A DNA stretch of 64,000 bases from Tetrahymena thermophila SB210 (lineage: Eukaryota; Ciliophora; Oligohymenophorea; Hymenostomatida; Tetrahymenidae), in assembly GCF_000189635.1 (NCBI RefSeq), contig NW_002476407.1:124001-188000 (forward strand), read 5' to 3'. Under the pieces are notes generated by a model that worked only from the letters and a program-made list of their open reading frames with translations, was not told the origin of the DNA and made no database searches. Within the stretch, counting starts at the first letter, position 1. Each line of letters opens with the position of its first letter. Below are positions 63,492 to 64,000 of the stretch, piece by piece. Both the position numbers and the translations under genes were made by a program.

Positions 63492-64000
63492 ATGAATGAA
63501 ATACAAGAAAGAGTTAAAACATAGTTATCAATTTCATTAAAGAATTTTAATGAAATTGTTAATATTAAATTCTTAGAAAAATTCTAAGAATTCAATATAT
63601 TTTTTATAAAATTCGTTGAAAAGAAAATACTAAGCAACAAACTTTAATTAATTTATTCAAAGGTTTGTGTGAAATAGTGATTTATTTATTTATATATTGA
63701 TTAATTAATTAGTCCATATATTTTAAAGAAGTTAACAAGTTCTATTAATAATAAATTTGCAAACATAAAAAAACTTTCAAGGCAACAAAAAGAGTACTCA
63801 CTAAAAAAGAATCTACTGAAATTTACTTTGAAAGATAAATAAAATAATTTTTATATCCCCTAATGATTTACACTTAAGTGTCAGACGAACTTTCTTTTAA
63901 GGATATTGAGGCATCATTGGATTATGACATAAAAGTATCCTTCATTTTTATTTTTAAGGATTGAATTTCTCTTACTTATTATTTAATTAAAATTAGTCTT
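63492..64000 (+). CDS. 5' end of a gene running off the window
   Basis: ATG 63492 opens a coding-like frame rich in Phe, Lys and Asn (NFNEIVNIKFLEKFQEFN). It appears to splice near 63665-63728, with donor GTGTGA and acceptor TTAAAG. A second exon includes KRVLTKKESTEIYFERQIKQ and VSDELSFKDIEASLDYDIK, to about 63928. A further GT...AG intron may begin there. A competing frame is open in the first half of exon 2. It is helical and charged, and not recognised. Confidence 0.45.

Noticed and set aside
1..64000. CRISPR arrays, insertion sequences, viral genes, operons
   Set aside because: None seen. The repeats present are TPR coding units, microsatellites and local duplications, and the sequence is eukaryotic with introns.

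Overview
The window reads as ciliate nuclear DNA, most likely the Tetrahymena macronuclear genome. Three observations support this. The base composition is extremely AT-rich. Genes stay open only if TAA and TAG are read as glutamine and TGA is the sole stop. Introns are short, AT-rich GT...AG introns of about 50-280 nt. Two identical 5S rRNA genes near 45.5 kb have the ciliate-type sequence. Because of the code, almost every long standard-code ORF is a shadow of a real gene in another frame. All gene models here were made by hand with the ciliate code, checking splice phase at each junction. Where the phase did not settle, the entry says so.

Layout. At 0-4.3 kb lies the 3' part of a multi-pass membrane protein whose last exon has been tandemly duplicated. 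At 4.3-5.2 kb is COP9 signalosome subunit 6. At 6.2-9.1 kb (minus strand) is an eight-exon coiled-coil protein. At 10.3-13.1 kb is a protein with a Schlafen/AlbA_2-like domain and a Q/N-rich tail. At 13.8-14.6 kb and 18.6-20.9 kb are two leucine-rich proteins flanking a 2-oxoglutarate/Fe(II) oxygenase (16.7-18.2 kb). At 21.9-24.4 kb is an outer dynein arm docking-complex coiled-coil protein (ODAD1/CCDC114 family). At 25.6-26.7 kb (minus) is a secreted Cys-rich protein. About 5.2 kb of almost featureless AT-rich DNA follows.

At 31.9-36.6 kb is a cyclic-nucleotide-gated-type K+ channel. At 38.7-41.8 kb are a dead and then an intact array of 34-residue TPR repeats, with a third, decayed array at 46.9-47.7 kb. 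Between them lie a predicted inactive secreted aspartic-protease homologue (43.3-44.3 kb, minus) and the 5S pair. From 48.4 to 59.9 kb come five zinc-finger ubiquitin-ligase-type genes in a row on the plus strand: RING, degenerate RING/IBR, two RBR, and a membrane RINGv/MARCH type. A protein kinase occupies 60.2-63.1 kb. The window ends in the 5' end of another gene.

How the genes relate. There are no operons. Each gene is a separate transcription unit with long AT-rich spacers. Recent local duplication is the dominant theme: TPR arrays, 3' exon duplication, LRR pair, RING/RBR cluster, 5S pair. Two GC-richer islands without coding potential (56.83-57.01 kb and 30.56-30.64 kb) are candidates for unrecognised structured RNAs.
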